From Tubulanus polymorphus (lineage: Eukaryota; Nemertea; Palaeonemertea; Tubulaniformes; Tubulanidae), in contig NC_134028.1 of NCBI RefSeq assembly GCF_964204645.1, forward strand, positions 10,211,001-10,275,000: DNA of 64,000 nt, read 5' to 3'. The position numbers were made by a program, and so were the translations under genes. Every line of letters starts with the position of its first letter. Within the stretch, counting starts at the first letter, position 1. Under the pieces are notes generated by a model, which worked only from the letters and a program-made list of their open reading frames with translations, did no database searches and was not told where the DNA came from. Of this stretch, positions 1 to 10,674 are shown one piece after another.

Positions 1-850
1 ATACCAACCTTGGTTGAGCATGCGTGATCAGTCTTGAAATTGGTATTCATGCGCGGCATAGTGCTGCCGACAATTCAATTCATTGTTTATTGACACAATA
101 AAACATTTACTTTCACGTTTTAAAAAAATTCTTTTTATTTTCTTTTATTTTCATTGGGGGCTTACGTTAGCGGCCATTTGAAAAATCTCTGTATGAACAT
201 TTATATTTTTCAGTTTAAAATATCTAAAACTTAAAACCTGCTTTTCTGTGAAATAAATTCTGAATTAAATTGAAGACTGGTGCCCTGTCTCTTCAAAGAG
301 CCAGGTGGCGGTAGTCTATGGTGGCAATAAACTTTAGGAGTAAACTTTATCGGATGATCGTAGTGGATTGTCATTTGAAGGAGATGCAACTTATACTTGC
401 TTAATGTCTTTATTATTTTAAAAAGAAGAATCGTGGCTCCTATCTATTTTCATGTGCGACTTCTCTTCACTTGAAGTAACTCGAGTTAGTCGCATTTTTT
501 CTTTCAGCTGTAAATTTTTCTATGCAAAATCATTTCAACACAATCCGATACGTAATCTAGCAATTATCAACATGATGATAGATTCCTTTAAGACACTACA
601 ATATTCAAATAACAACTATCCAAAAGCTTGCACTAACTTGGTCCATGTCTACAATAAAACCATTCCGATATTCCCAGTCCCCGTGTGTAACATTTCATGA
701 ACGATGTACGACAACACCGATCTCTTAGCTCTTAAAGTAATCAGTTCAAAGTTCAATTAATTCTACTACAGAACTACAAAACCACCAAGCAAGCTTTCAG
801 TACAACCATGTCAGCAAGCCCATTTTTAGAATTTCTTTCTTGTTCTAGCA
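1..850. other. No gene recognised; left flank
   Basis: No coding region with recognisable motifs was found on either strand. The longest open stretch (452-700) has ordinary AT-rich composition and no family signature. The right edge may still contain decayed reverse-transcriptase sequence of the adjoining BEL/Pao element, but I cannot follow the reading frame there. Confidence 0.5.
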
Positions 851-854
851 TGAT

Positions 855-1351
855 GTTGCAGCACAAATTGCGCACAGCAAGACGAGTACGTGCTCCCAAA
901 CACCAGCCTCGTGAACTAATATTTTTCCATCTATCCAAAGAAATCTGTGGTATTGGCGGTCTTCTGGTTTCAGTTAGATATGTAGATATATTTGCGTCAA
1001 ATCGGCTGCTATTGCTACTGTCCCTTGTGTAAACATGATCAGAATGTCGAAAAGTTCATTTAGCAGTTTTGGTCCAGCATGGGCTTCATCATTCAAGGAT
1101 CTATTGTGGTTCTTTGCAGATGCATCGAAGACTATTCTTACTTTGGTTGTTTGACGCTGCATTCGGACCACAGGAAAGTGGGGTAGACACAACTGAGGTT
1201 TGATTTGTTGTTCAGTTGGTACCTCCCGCACATATCCCTTTTCTTTGTACTCTTCGTTAGTGGCTGTATTCAATTGTTTTAAATCTGGGTAACTGTCTAT
1301 TTTTTTCTTCAAAATGTTGCTAATTGTCTCAAATTCGGGGTTTCTTACCAT
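855..1351 (-). pseudogene. Reverse transcriptase N-terminal part, BEL/Pao type (fragment)
   Basis: The minus-strand product contains LPHFPVVR, then TTKVRIVFDASAK, then a SLNDE...GPKLLNELFDIL stretch and AIAADLTQIY. This is the entry region of BEL/Pao reverse transcriptases; the VRIVFDASA motif is characteristic. A stop follows at about 974, after which LKPEDRQYHRFLW is still recognisable in frame. The catalytic YxDD region is not found, so the enzyme is truncated. It would have copied the element's RNA into cDNA. It starts at 1351, next to the protease-linked segment in another frame. The family assignment is secure; the exact downstream limit is not. Confidence 0.8.
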
Positions 1352-1933
1352 GGAACACCTATTTCGTTTCTTTCGCCATCATATTTTATTGACTTATCAA
1401 GTTGACTAAGGACTTTCCTGTTCCCTGTAGCACTGCTGTTACAGATCTTCTCTATCTCCCAGAACCGCTTCAACGCGCCATCTAGCTCGGTTATTCCTGC
1501 ATAGCTGTGTGAATACATAGTATTTACTGCAGTTGATTTCATTCCTGTTTTGATTGCCGACTCAGTGTAGTTATCTGATAGACACGTCCAACCACATGGG
1601 TACAATCGTGTAACAGGTTCTCGTGGCTTTTGTCCTGTTAGATCTTCTATACAGGTCATCGGTTCCATAAGATTTTTTCCTAGTACAGGTCATCGGTTCC
1701 ATAAGATTTTTTCCTAGCAGACCTTCGATGGTTGGGTTACTGCCAAGATCCGGAAACGGGATATCTCTCAAATGAGGCCAATTTTTTGCAAACTTTTTCC
1801 AGTTAATTACTGAAATCTTACCGCAAACTTGATCTATCACGAAGTAAGTGCCTGCGGTTAGTTGGTTTCCATTGACGTGGACTATTTCGGTATTTGTTTT
1901 CGTCACTGTAGAGCTGATTTCGGTTCCGTCCAT
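1345..1933 (-). pseudogene. Protease-to-RT linker of BEL/Pao Pol, frameshifted
   Basis: Two overlapping frames cover one original reading frame. The upstream part contains NWPHLRDIPFPDLGSN and a GLLG motif, typical of the segment after the BEL/Pao aspartic protease. The downstream part contains EPVTRLYPCGWTC and RFWEIEKI, which normally lead into the reverse transcriptase. The switch between frames lies inside a 34-bp direct duplication at 1650-1717. The duplication is the likely cause of the break because removing one copy would rejoin the frames. No function remains. Confidence 0.7.
1651..1717. repeat. 34-bp tandem duplication inside the BEL/Pao pol
   Basis: The 33-nt segment acaggtcatcggttccataa...cctag occurs at 1651-1683 and again at 1685-1717, giving a period of 34 bp with essentially perfect identity. 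Being out of phase with codons, it splits the pol frame. Confidence 0.95.
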
Positions 1934-1952
1934 TACTTATACATTTATTTTC

Positions 1953-2433
1953 TCATATTTTCCCTTGAGTCTCAATTCCTGTGCGACCGTTCTGTTTATG
2001 TTTGCTAACATCACTACATTCATCGATTAACGTGATGACTTTTCTCGAATTTCCGTCATTCTTTATGAGTACTAGCACGGCCCTCATACCTATCAGTACT
2101 GTGTCCTTGTTTCTGACAGAGCAGTAAGAATTCGGTGAATTTTGAAACGTTTCTGTCGGTAAGTTGGGTTCTGACTTCTGAATGATATCCTTGTGCAACG
2201 ATTTATGGTGGTTTCTTGGACAGTCATTAGTACCACACAATTGTTTTACAGTCTATACCTCTATGATGTGATTTCAGGCCTCGAAAACATAGTCTATTTC
2301 GCTTAGCGGCAGTCCACCTATCGTCAACATTCATTTTTTTCCAATCTCGACAATTCTCTATGTCATGCTTGTTTGTGGATTTACAAATTCTACATGTCTG
2401 GATCGCGATGTGTGACAAATGTCCTTCGTCCAC
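1953..2433 (-). pseudogene. Zinc-knuckle and aspartic protease region of BEL/Pao
   Basis: Two minus-strand pieces in different frames. The first (2433-2227) has a CRIC...H...C pattern and a DRWTAAKRNRLCFRGL stretch ending in HHRG-DC, the double zinc-knuckle module of BEL/Pao Gag-Pol. The second (2240-1953) has CPRNHH followed by ...VITLIDECSDVS. That is the aspartic protease active-site segment, where families have DEGSDVS or DDGSDVS; the Gly is Cys here. The protease would cut the polyprotein. Frame loss between the pieces and the altered active site make it inactive. Confidence 0.7.
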
Positions 2434-2439
2434 CTCCTG

Positions 2440-3320
2440 TGGTCGCAGTGTGTCCGTCGTAATAGTTTTCCATGAGTCCTCTAACTGTCTCTCTGGCTCT
2501 AGCCTGTCGTTTAACTACATGGGTAAGCCATATAGATAGTCCCTCAAGGCCCTCTGTTTCTAGTTCATTCTCTAAATGTTCGTAGTATTTTATGAGATAG
2601 CTTTCTGGAACTATCTTCCATACAAGACGGTACCACGCCCCGTTCTATAAATCTTTGATCCTGTTGCTGGCGCATAATTCTGCCGCCACTATATTCAAGG
2701 CAATCGGACAATTTTGAGTCTGTCGATATTTCCTCCCTTAACTGGTTCTAATCTTTCAACTTCATCGAAATAATTTTGTAATTGGCGACGTTTTCAGCCG
2801 TATTTGTTGCTCAAAATGTTTTTGGCCGCTTGGTATTCTGTTTCAGTATAGCCTAGGCCCTCAGTGGCATCTTTTGCTTTACCTAGGAGACTGTTTGTTT
2901 TTCATTTTTCCCTCCGGACTTATGTCACTCTTATAAGCGACCTCTATAAACGCCATCCAGTAAGTATCGAATTCCATCTTATCCCCACTAAATTCAGGGA
3001 CTCTAATGCTTTCAAGTCATCCAGTGGTGACCTCTCGTGTACCTCTGGCAGTCGAATCTTGTGGCGGTCTGGTCGGTCTATTAGCTTCTCCATTATGTCC
3101 TCTTGTACTCAGTCTTCCCCGAATTGTGACCATTTCGGTCTCCATCCCCTCGGTCATTGTCTTTCCTTCTAGGAGTGTTTTGTCGGCCTCTTTCTGTCGA
3201 TTATTTTCTAAATACAAATTTTCTAAGGAATCTATTATACTAGAGACATTCATGTGTGATGGGTCAACCAAGGCGATATATTGAAGTATTTCGTCGGTTC
3301 TGATGTGTTTCATCATTTAT
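2440..3320 (-). pseudogene. Gag-like region of the BEL/Pao element, degenerate
   Basis: The minus strand has an open piece at 3316-3017 with many charged residues. Downstream, about 2960-2990, a short stretch resembles the conserved Gag segment before the zinc knuckles, but stops and frameshifts are frequent. The assignment rests mainly on position, directly upstream of the zinc-knuckle and protease segments on the same strand. Overlapping plus-strand open frames in the same place have no family signature and are treated as shadows. Confidence 0.4.
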
Positions 3321-4169
3321 CAATACAAACAGCGCATTGTGCTGCATTGATAATTTACATTTTTCCGTCTTTTTTAATCTCCGTAACACCTTTTCACGGT
3401 CAACATAGTCTGCTCTATATCGTTGTTTTCCACGTTTGGAGTCGATATCTTTTCTTTTTGATCTATGTATTCGATTTTCTATATTTCTATATCAATCATT
3501 CAGACATTCGAATATTTTAATGACTGACCTGTTGTTGCGGAATACATGTATATCCATTTCCCAGTAAGCATTTTGCGTCGGGCCTACGTTGGCATTTAGT
3601 CGGTCAGTGAGTCGGCCCTAAGTCGTACTTGGCGCAGGGCGACGGACCTTTTGCTCATCCGAATATTGGCGGACCGATGTCATCTGCTGAACTTCAGCCG
3701 TCAGTTATCCGACTAAAACCTTACCTTCATTAATATTGTGCCTACTTCCCGCTGACTATTATCCAACTATGGTCCGACTGTAATCCGACTTCATTTCGAC
3801 CTGAATCCAAATTACTCACTCAGCAAGAACGTGTCAAGTATTGCAAATGTCAAATTTATTTTACACAACAAAGTGAATGAAAATCATATAAAAATATACA
3901 ATATTGTGAAAAAATATTCTATGTTGAGAAAAAAATAAACAATGTCGTGAAAAAAATATACAATATGTCGTGAAAAAAATGTACAAAAGTTTAATAGCCG
4001 GTAAAAATCTTTTGAAAAAAGGAATCATCGCTTGATCCACAGAGAAAAAATCGATTGTACACATCCTAATTTCTGTACAACGACAGACTTCTAGTCCTAT
4101 AAATCTGCAGCAGAATTGGTTTATACCTGAGTAAAAAAAACTTAAGCTATTAAAATTGCATTCAACTTT
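3321..4169. other. Non-coding spacer with degenerate CCGAC-rich repeats
   Basis: No gene. About 3570-3800 is rich in short GTCGG/CCGAC words in both orientations, a degenerate dispersed-repeat look. About 3890-3990 contains four imperfect copies of a roughly 20-bp unit of the form gtcgtgaaaaaaatatacaat. Polinton-1 is inserted at the right edge. Confidence 0.5.
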
Positions 4170-4175
4170 GACACC
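4170..4175. repeat. Target-site duplication of Polinton-1, left copy
   Basis: gacacc directly precedes the AGTAATTG terminus; the identical gacacc follows the other terminus at 21875-21880. Six base pairs is the Polinton norm. Confidence 0.95.
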
Positions 4176-4260
4176 AGTAATTGTAAAAGTGGGGTTTCAG
4201 ATCAGAGGTCGAGAGGTCGAGACACCACTCATCACCACAAGTAATTTTTTTTCCTTATAA
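4176..4260 (+). repeat. Left terminal inverted repeat of Polinton-1
   Basis: The 85 bp up to the polB ATG match the reverse complement of 21790-21874 almost perfectly, with one T more in a T run. Similarity continues past the ATG into coding sequence. The outer part holds a short direct repeat (gaggtcga gaggtcga); the inner part holds the TAAT-T(8)...TAAATG start element. Confidence 0.95.
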
Positions 4261-4263
4261 ATG
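4242..4263 (+). promoter_or_regulatory. T-rich TAAT...TAAATG start element of polB
   Basis: TAAT followed by a run of T, then CCTTATAAATG, with 19 nt from TAAT to the A of the start codon. The same layout precedes most genes of the element. It lies inside the terminal repeat, so a near-copy fires inward from the other end. Confidence 0.7.
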
Positions 4264-7200
4264 GGGGAGAATGAACACCAACCAGAAAATAATAATGTTA
4301 ATAAAAATCAATATTATTGTCAATATTGTAAAAAATACATCGATAAATCCCAAAAATCACGGCATGAAAAATCTGCAAATCATATAAAAAATGTAATAGA
4401 TTTTGAAACTCCAGAAAATTCCAATGAAAGAAAAGAACGATTAGAAAATATGAATGTGGATGAAATAAAATGTGAAGTTTGTAATGAATTTATAATAAAA
4501 AGGAATTATAATAGACATCTCGAATCACAAAAACATTATAAAAATTTAAATAAAAATGTTTTAGGATCAGAATATTTTGATAATAAACCTCAACAAGTAA
4601 AAAAATCACCTTCAAAAACTAAATCCATTTCAAATAAACCTTACATGGAAAATGTTAGAAATTATATTGATTCACTAGAAATAAAAGATACAATTGAAAT
4701 TTTAGAAACATTACATAGTAAAATTGGTCCTGCAGCTATTATATTTAGATTTTTTAAAGGTACAACAATAGAAGATTATAGTAAATTTAATGAAATAATA
4801 GAAAAAATACTAGATTTGATAACAGATGTTGAATATCTAAAAATTAGTATCTCTGGGAAAGTAAGTTTTATAAAGTCAGAAGAAAAGATGAATTATAATA
4901 TTCAAACACTCTCTGAAGAAATAATTTCAAAAACACAAATAAAAGAGAAGTTAGAAAAAAAATTAAATGAATTTAAACGTCATATTGAAGAAAGATATTT
5001 TGAGGGTTCTGGCTTAACATTGAATGAAATAATATATCTAGATTTAAATGTTTATAATACAAAAAGAAATAAAACATCAAAAAGTAATAAAATGTTTAAA
5101 AATGATTCAAACTTTACAACAGAAAAGGATATTAAAGCATCATCTTATATTAAATTACCATTTATTACAAAAGCAGTAATAAATATTCAAAATGAAGATA
5201 ATAAATGTTTTCTATGGTCAATTATGAGTTGCTTACATCCATCACAGGAAAATGTTTGTAGAATAACAGATTATCGGAAATATGAAACATTATATAAAAT
5301 TGATCAATATCCAGTAACTATAAAAATGATTCCTAAAATAGAAAAAGTTAATAATTTAAAAATAAATGTATTCGAATTAATGCAATTACCACAGACAAAA
5401 GGTGAAAATATTAAAGATTATACATTGGAAGCTTTATATTTTACAGAATATTATGATGATGCAAATGTTATAGATTTGTTATATTACAAAAAAGATGAAA
5501 ATGAACATTATATGTGGTTAAAACAAATTGATTTATTCTTTAGAACAACAGAAAGTGATCATCATCGTAAAATTTATCTATGTAGAAAATGTTTATCTAA
5601 ATTTATGACTGAGAATGCGTTACTAAAACATAAAGAATTATGTGATAATAAAGATTTTTGTAAATTAATAATGCCAACAGAAAAAGATTATAAATTGAAA
5701 TTTACTAATCATAAATTTAAGAATATTGTTCCATTTGTAATTTATGGGGATTTTGAATCATTGAATAAAGAATTAACTAATCAAGATAGAAAAGAAATAT
5801 ATAACAAAAAACAATTATTAAAATCAATGGATAAAGGAAATGAATTAAATGAAGACACAATACAAGACCATTATGCATACAATTAAAAAAGTTCATCAAA
5901 GAGCTGCTGCTTACGGAATTTATATAAAATCAAATTATCCTGAATTATATGAAAGTCAATATATTTCTTTTAGAGGTGAAAATGTAGTTAATGATTTTTG
6001 TGATAAAATGATTGAATTAGAAAGTGATTTTGCAAAATTATTAAACAATAATAAAAGAATAGTTATGACAAAAGTAGATGAAATTGATTTTAATTATGCA
6101 ACTCATTGTTGTTATTGTGAAAAAAATTTTTATTCATTTGATAAAAGAGTTAGAGATCATGATCATTTGAATTCAAAATATCGTGGAGCTGCTCATGAAG
6201 ATTGCAATTTACAAGCTAAAAAAGTAAATTTCGTGCCAATATTATTTCATAATTTATCAGGATATGATACCCATCTATTTATAAAACAATTATCGGGAAA
6301 ATTGGGCGCAATTAATCAAGAAATAGAAGAATATAATGCTATGAATGAAGCAAATGTAAGAAAATATGATTTTAAACTATTAGCTAAAACATCTGAAAAT
6401 CATATTTCATTTCAATTTGGTTGCATTAGATTTTTAGATTCTTATAGATTTCTAGCAAGTTCATTAGATAATTTATCAAAAAGTTTAGTTGATAATGATT
6501 TTGTTATAACTCGATATTATTATCCAAATGAACAAGATTTTAAATTATTGAGATATAAAGGCGCAATTCCTTATTCATTTTATAAAACACACAATGATTT
6601 TAATGTAACAGAATTATTAAAAGATCAATTTTATGATCAATTAAAAGAGGAGTATGTGAAAGACGAAGTTTTTAATAGAACATTAAATATTTGGAACCAT
6701 TTTAAGATGAAAAATCATGGCGAACTAGTTGATTTATATTTAAAATCAGATGTTATGATATTGGCTGACATATTTGAAAAATTTAGAGAAGTTAATTTGA
6801 ATCATTTTAATGTTGATCCTTGTTATTGCTACTCTAGTCCTGGTTTAACCTGGCAATGTGGTTTAAAATATACAAATGTAGAATTAGATTTATTAAAAGA
6901 ACCAGATATGGTTTTATTATTTGAAAAATCAATTAGAGGTGGAATTAGTGGTGTTATGGGAGATAGATATTTTAAAGCAAATGATGAATATAAATTATTA
7001 TATATTGACGCCAATAATTTATATGGTTGGGCAATGATGCAACCTCAACCATATAAAAATTTTATATTAACAGAAGTTGAAAATGGTGATAAAACTGATT
7101 GGGAAAGCGCAATTACGAGTTTAAAAGATGAAGCACCAATTGGTTATTTCTTTGTAGTTGATTTAGAATATCCTGAAAATATAAAGTTTAAAACAAGAAA

Positions 7201-9314
7201 CTTACCTTATTGCCCAGAACATTTAACTGTAGATGATAGTTATTTAACTGAATACCAGAAGAAAATAAAACCGAAAGATCATGTTTTTACAGAAAAATTA
7301 ATACTTACTCAAAATAATAAATACAATTATATTGTTCATTATAGAATGTTAAAATTTTATCTAAAACAAGGAATGAAATTAAAGAAAGTAAATAGATATA
7401 TTGAATTTAATCAATCGAAGTGGTTAGAAAAATATATAGATTTCAATACTCAACAGAGAACCATATCAAAAACAGATTTTGAAAAAGATTTCTTCAAATT
7501 AATGAATAATAGTTTTTATGGTAAAACATGCGAAAATATTAGAAATAGAAATGATATTGAATTAGTAAATAATTCTGAAAGATTAAGACACCTACAATCA
7601 AGTCCTAGACATTTAGGAAATAAAAGATTTGAAGATTATTTAACAGCAGTTAAATTAAAAAGAACATCAATGAAATTTAATAAACCTATATTTATTGGTT
7701 CGACTGTTTTAGAAGTATCAAAATTATTAATGTATGATTTTTATTATAATGTTTTACAACCACTTTTTGGGGAAAAGCATATTGAAATATTATATTTTGA
7801 TATTGTAACAGCTGACACCCCAATATTATTAAAATGTAATGATAAAATATTGATAAGAAGAATTTCAGAAATAATTCTAAAACAAAATGAATATTATATT
7901 TCATATGGAGAAAAAGAATTAATACAAATAAATGGTTTAATGGATGTTTGGACAAGAAATGGATGGAAAAAATTAAAGAATATTATTAGGCATAAAACAA
8001 ATAAGAAAATCTATAGAGTTAGAACTAGATTAGGATTTGTAGATGTTACAGAAGATCATAGTTTAATTAAACGAAATGGTGATGAAATAAAACCGACTGA
8101 TATAAAAATTGGAGATGAATTATTACCTAAAAGATTTTTCCAAAGAATGAATCATATGTCATTTGATGAAATTATTGATAATATTTATGATATAGAACCC
8201 GAAACATTAGAAGAAAAAGAATATTTTATCAAAGGATTTTTCATGGGTGATGGTTCAGCAGGTGTGTATAATTATGTTAATCGCACTCAATATCGTTGGT
8301 ATTTATGCAATCAAGATTTGAAATTATTAGAAAGAATAAAGAAATTCTGCGAAGAAGTTTATTCATATAAAACATTTAGAATCATGGATCATATGAAATC
8401 ATCGGCGGTTTATAGAATACTTGTAAATAATCCTAAAGATTTTGCTACAAAATATAATGATGAATTCTATATTCATGCAATAGTGAAAAGTAATACTTCA
8501 ACAAAAGAAAAGATAGTTCCAGATTATGTATTGAATGCAAAAAATAATTTAAGAAAGTGGTTCTTCATTGGATTCTATGCCGCAGATGGTTCAAAAAGTT
8601 TCAAAACAATATCTTTAGCTAAAAAAGGAAAAGTTGCTATATCAGGATTGAATATATTATGCAGTTCATTAGGATTTAATATGAATATAGAATTAATTAA
8701 ATCTAAACCAAATTGTTTTAATTTAAGGCATGTAGAAAAAGAATTTACAGAAGAAGTTAAAGATTTATTTGAAATATATAACCCAACTGACTATGTTTAT
8801 GATTTATCAACAGATGATGGAACATTCAATTCTGGGTTCCCATTAATCCAAAAAAATACCGACAGTTACATACTAAAAATCAAGACAAATGACATAACAA
8901 AAGACTTAAAAACATTAAAACATTATTTTGATTTTAGCAATTATCCCAAAGATCATGAACTATTTAGTAATGATGATAAAAAGATTCCTGGTAAATTTAA
9001 AGATGAATTAGGGGATGATGAAATGATTGAATTTGTTGGGATAAGAAGTAAAATGTATAGTTACAGAACAAAAGATCATGAAGCTAAAAAGTTAAAAGGA
9101 ATAACAAAACATGTGGTTGATAAACATATAGAATTTCAAGATTATATAAAGTGTTTATATAAATCAATTGTAATGAAACACAAAATGAATTGTTTTAAGA
9201 TCAGAAGATCATGAGATGTACATTAATGAAGTTGAAAAAACTAGTTTAAATCCATTTGATGATAAAAGGCATATTTTAGATGATGGTATAAAAACATTAC
9301 CTTATGGTTATTAA
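4261..9314 (+). pseudogene. polB: Protein-primed family-B DNA polymerase of Polinton-1, two frameshifts, intein inside
   Basis: Replicative polymerase of the element. The N-terminal part has C2H2-like fingers (CQYC...H, CEVC...H, CRKC...C). Exo I is IYGDFESL (Asp497, Glu499). Then come a Cys/His cluster (CCYC...DHDH), Exo II in FHNLSGYDTHL and Exo III in YLKSDVMILAD. Polymerase motif A is DANNLYGWAM, motif B is NNSFYGKT, and motif C is YFD/TDS, split by the intein at 7802-8857. The C terminus ends in ...LPYGY. Compared with the second copy, a net 5-nt deletion near 5870 breaks the frame, and one extra T near 9197 shifts the last roughly 40 codons. The start at 4261 follows the TAAATG element. 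The stop at 9312-9314 overlaps the stop of the convergent zinc-finger gene. Type-B assignment is certain; activity is unlikely. Confidence 0.95.
7802..8857 (+). other. Intein with LAGLIDADG homing endonuclease in PolB motif C (352 residues)
   Basis: In-frame insertion between YFD and TDS of polymerase motif C. It begins with VTADTPILLK after a first residue that is Ile here and Ser in the other copy. It has a block-B TxxH (T83, H86, in VTEDHSL) followed by a GDEL hint-fold strand. It ends with VYDLSTDDGTF...PLIQKN before Thr+1. The endonuclease has two LAGLIDADG-like helices, FIKGFFMGDGS (Asp150) and FFIGFYAADGS (Asp262), both acidic residues kept. The reading frame is fully open. Inteins normally excise themselves and rejoin the host protein; the endonuclease spreads the element to empty alleles. 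The Ile at position 1 should prevent the N-terminal acyl shift, so splicing of this copy is doubtful. The penultimate residue is Lys, not the usual His. Confidence 0.93.
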
Positions 9315-10607
9315 AATGGATCTATATCATCAAACTCGAAATCACTATTGGCTTCTTCATTTTCATTTAATTGTTCAGGTTCTTCTTCCATTCCATTTTT
9401 TCCATCTTGTTCCACATTTCATCTCGCTCTCTTTGTTTCTTTTTGTTTGTTAATTCATCAAATGGAATAATAATATCTATGTTTAAATAATTTACAATCT
9501 TATTTAAAAAGAATTCATAATTTATTGAATCTGTTATTCTATTTTCCAAATGATATATTAATATTTGTTTAAATATTTTTTTTATATTTTCCATATCTTC
9601 TTCTGTTAATTTAGGTTTTTCATAATAATCGTTAAATAATAAATATAAATACATTTTCTTTTGTTTTGTGTTAAATGTTGATGGAATAATTGTTTTTATA
9701 ATATCTTTTTTAATTATTTCACCATTTTCATTTTCTATTATTTTCATTTTTTAAGCCATTGCATATATTCTGGTGTATGATCTTCTATAGAAAATATTTT
9801 AAAAATTTCATCAAGATAATTTAATTTTGGATCTATGAGAAAATTTTTAGTTTTTTCTTCACCCCATAAATTCTTTTGCCATCCACGATCAACACAAGAT
9901 AACACAGTACCTTCTTGCCTTAAGGTCGCATAAATACATTGTGGGCATTTTTGTTTATAATTTATTGGTAATAGATCTTCATTAAGCTCTTGGTATTTTC
10001 TTACGTTTTCTTTATGTTTTATTGTTCTATTATGTAGATTTGAATTACTTGCTGTAATAATCAATTTACAATATTTACAATAATATGTTTTTCTTGTTAA
10101 ATCATTATATTGTTTTTCTAACTTTTCAACTGTTTCTTCATTATCTGGTAACGTTTTCTCATATTTTATTTTTTCTAATAAATTATTTTTTCTTTCATTA
10201 AATTCAGTTTCAAATTTATTATAAATTTCATCTATATGTACTTTACGAAATTGATGATTCTCCCAATCTTCTATATTTTCAGGGCTATATTTTATTCGAC
10301 AAGGCTCGCAGGAATGATCTTTTATATTATCCTTATCATAGAATAAGAAAGGTCTTTTCCAAATAACTTCAGGTTCAACTTCAGCAGAATTACTATTACT
10401 TTCATTACTATCAACATTAGCCGTTGCACCATTAATTCTACACTTCTCTGAATGTTTTTTAACATAATTTCTTGAGAATAATTTATTACATTTTGGACAG
10501 TTTATTTTAGGGGGTTTATAATTTTCATCATGTTTTTTCATATGTCGAGCCATATTACTTTTTCTTAGAAGTTCACCACAAATTTCGCATGCTATCTTCT
10601 CGTCCAT
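9311..10607 (-). pseudogene. Zinc-finger protein convergent to polB, two frameshifts
   Basis: Unassigned protein of about 430 residues, encoded opposite to polB; the two stop codons overlap (9311-9314). The N terminus has CEICGELL...H...H and CPKCNKLF...H...C fingers, then CEPCRIKY...H, CKYC...H and a CPQC motif, with a coiled, charged middle. The C-terminal part (originally ending in an acidic DFEFDDID tail) is split off by a missing base near 9745 and another frame change near 9390. Residues after the CPQC motif differ from the second copy, where a second Cys pair completes a zinc ribbon. Several nucleic-acid-binding fingers suggest DNA or RNA binding; this is inference. The start at 10607 follows a TAAATAAATG element on the minus strand. 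Confidence 0.8.
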
Positions 10608-10674
10608 TTATTTAGGAAAATTTTATTAAAATTAATTTTTAGTGATGAGCGGTAATTTTTTTATGTTATAAATA

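Larger units (their letters stand above)
855..3320 (-). mobile_element. Decayed BEL/Pao-type LTR retrotransposon, gag-protease-RT part
   Basis: Read on the minus strand, the order is a gag-like region, a zinc-knuckle region, an aspartic protease region and the start of a reverse transcriptase. That is the BEL/Pao gag-pol order. No LTRs, RNase H or integrase could be found. The RT breaks down near 855-970, so this is a truncated, inactive copy. The reading frame changes several times. One cause is directly visible: a 34-bp tandem duplication (about 1650-1717), which is not a multiple of three, lies where the frame is lost between protease and RT. Confidence 0.8.

Noticed and set aside
452-700. 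82-codon open frame near the left edge
   Set aside because: No motif, no splice support and composition like the surrounding non-coding DNA.
2864-3284. Plus-strand open frames over the gag region
   Set aside because: They are shadows of the minus-strand BEL/Pao sequence and have no family signature.
7692-7955. Minus-strand open frames inside polB
   Set aside because: Antisense shadows in AT-rich coding sequence; no signature and not conserved as frames in the second copy.
7802-8857. Spliceosomal or group I intron instead of an intein
   Set aside because: The segment is in frame at both ends, codes throughout in copy 1, and shows protein-splicing blocks. There is no GT...AG border or group I core.
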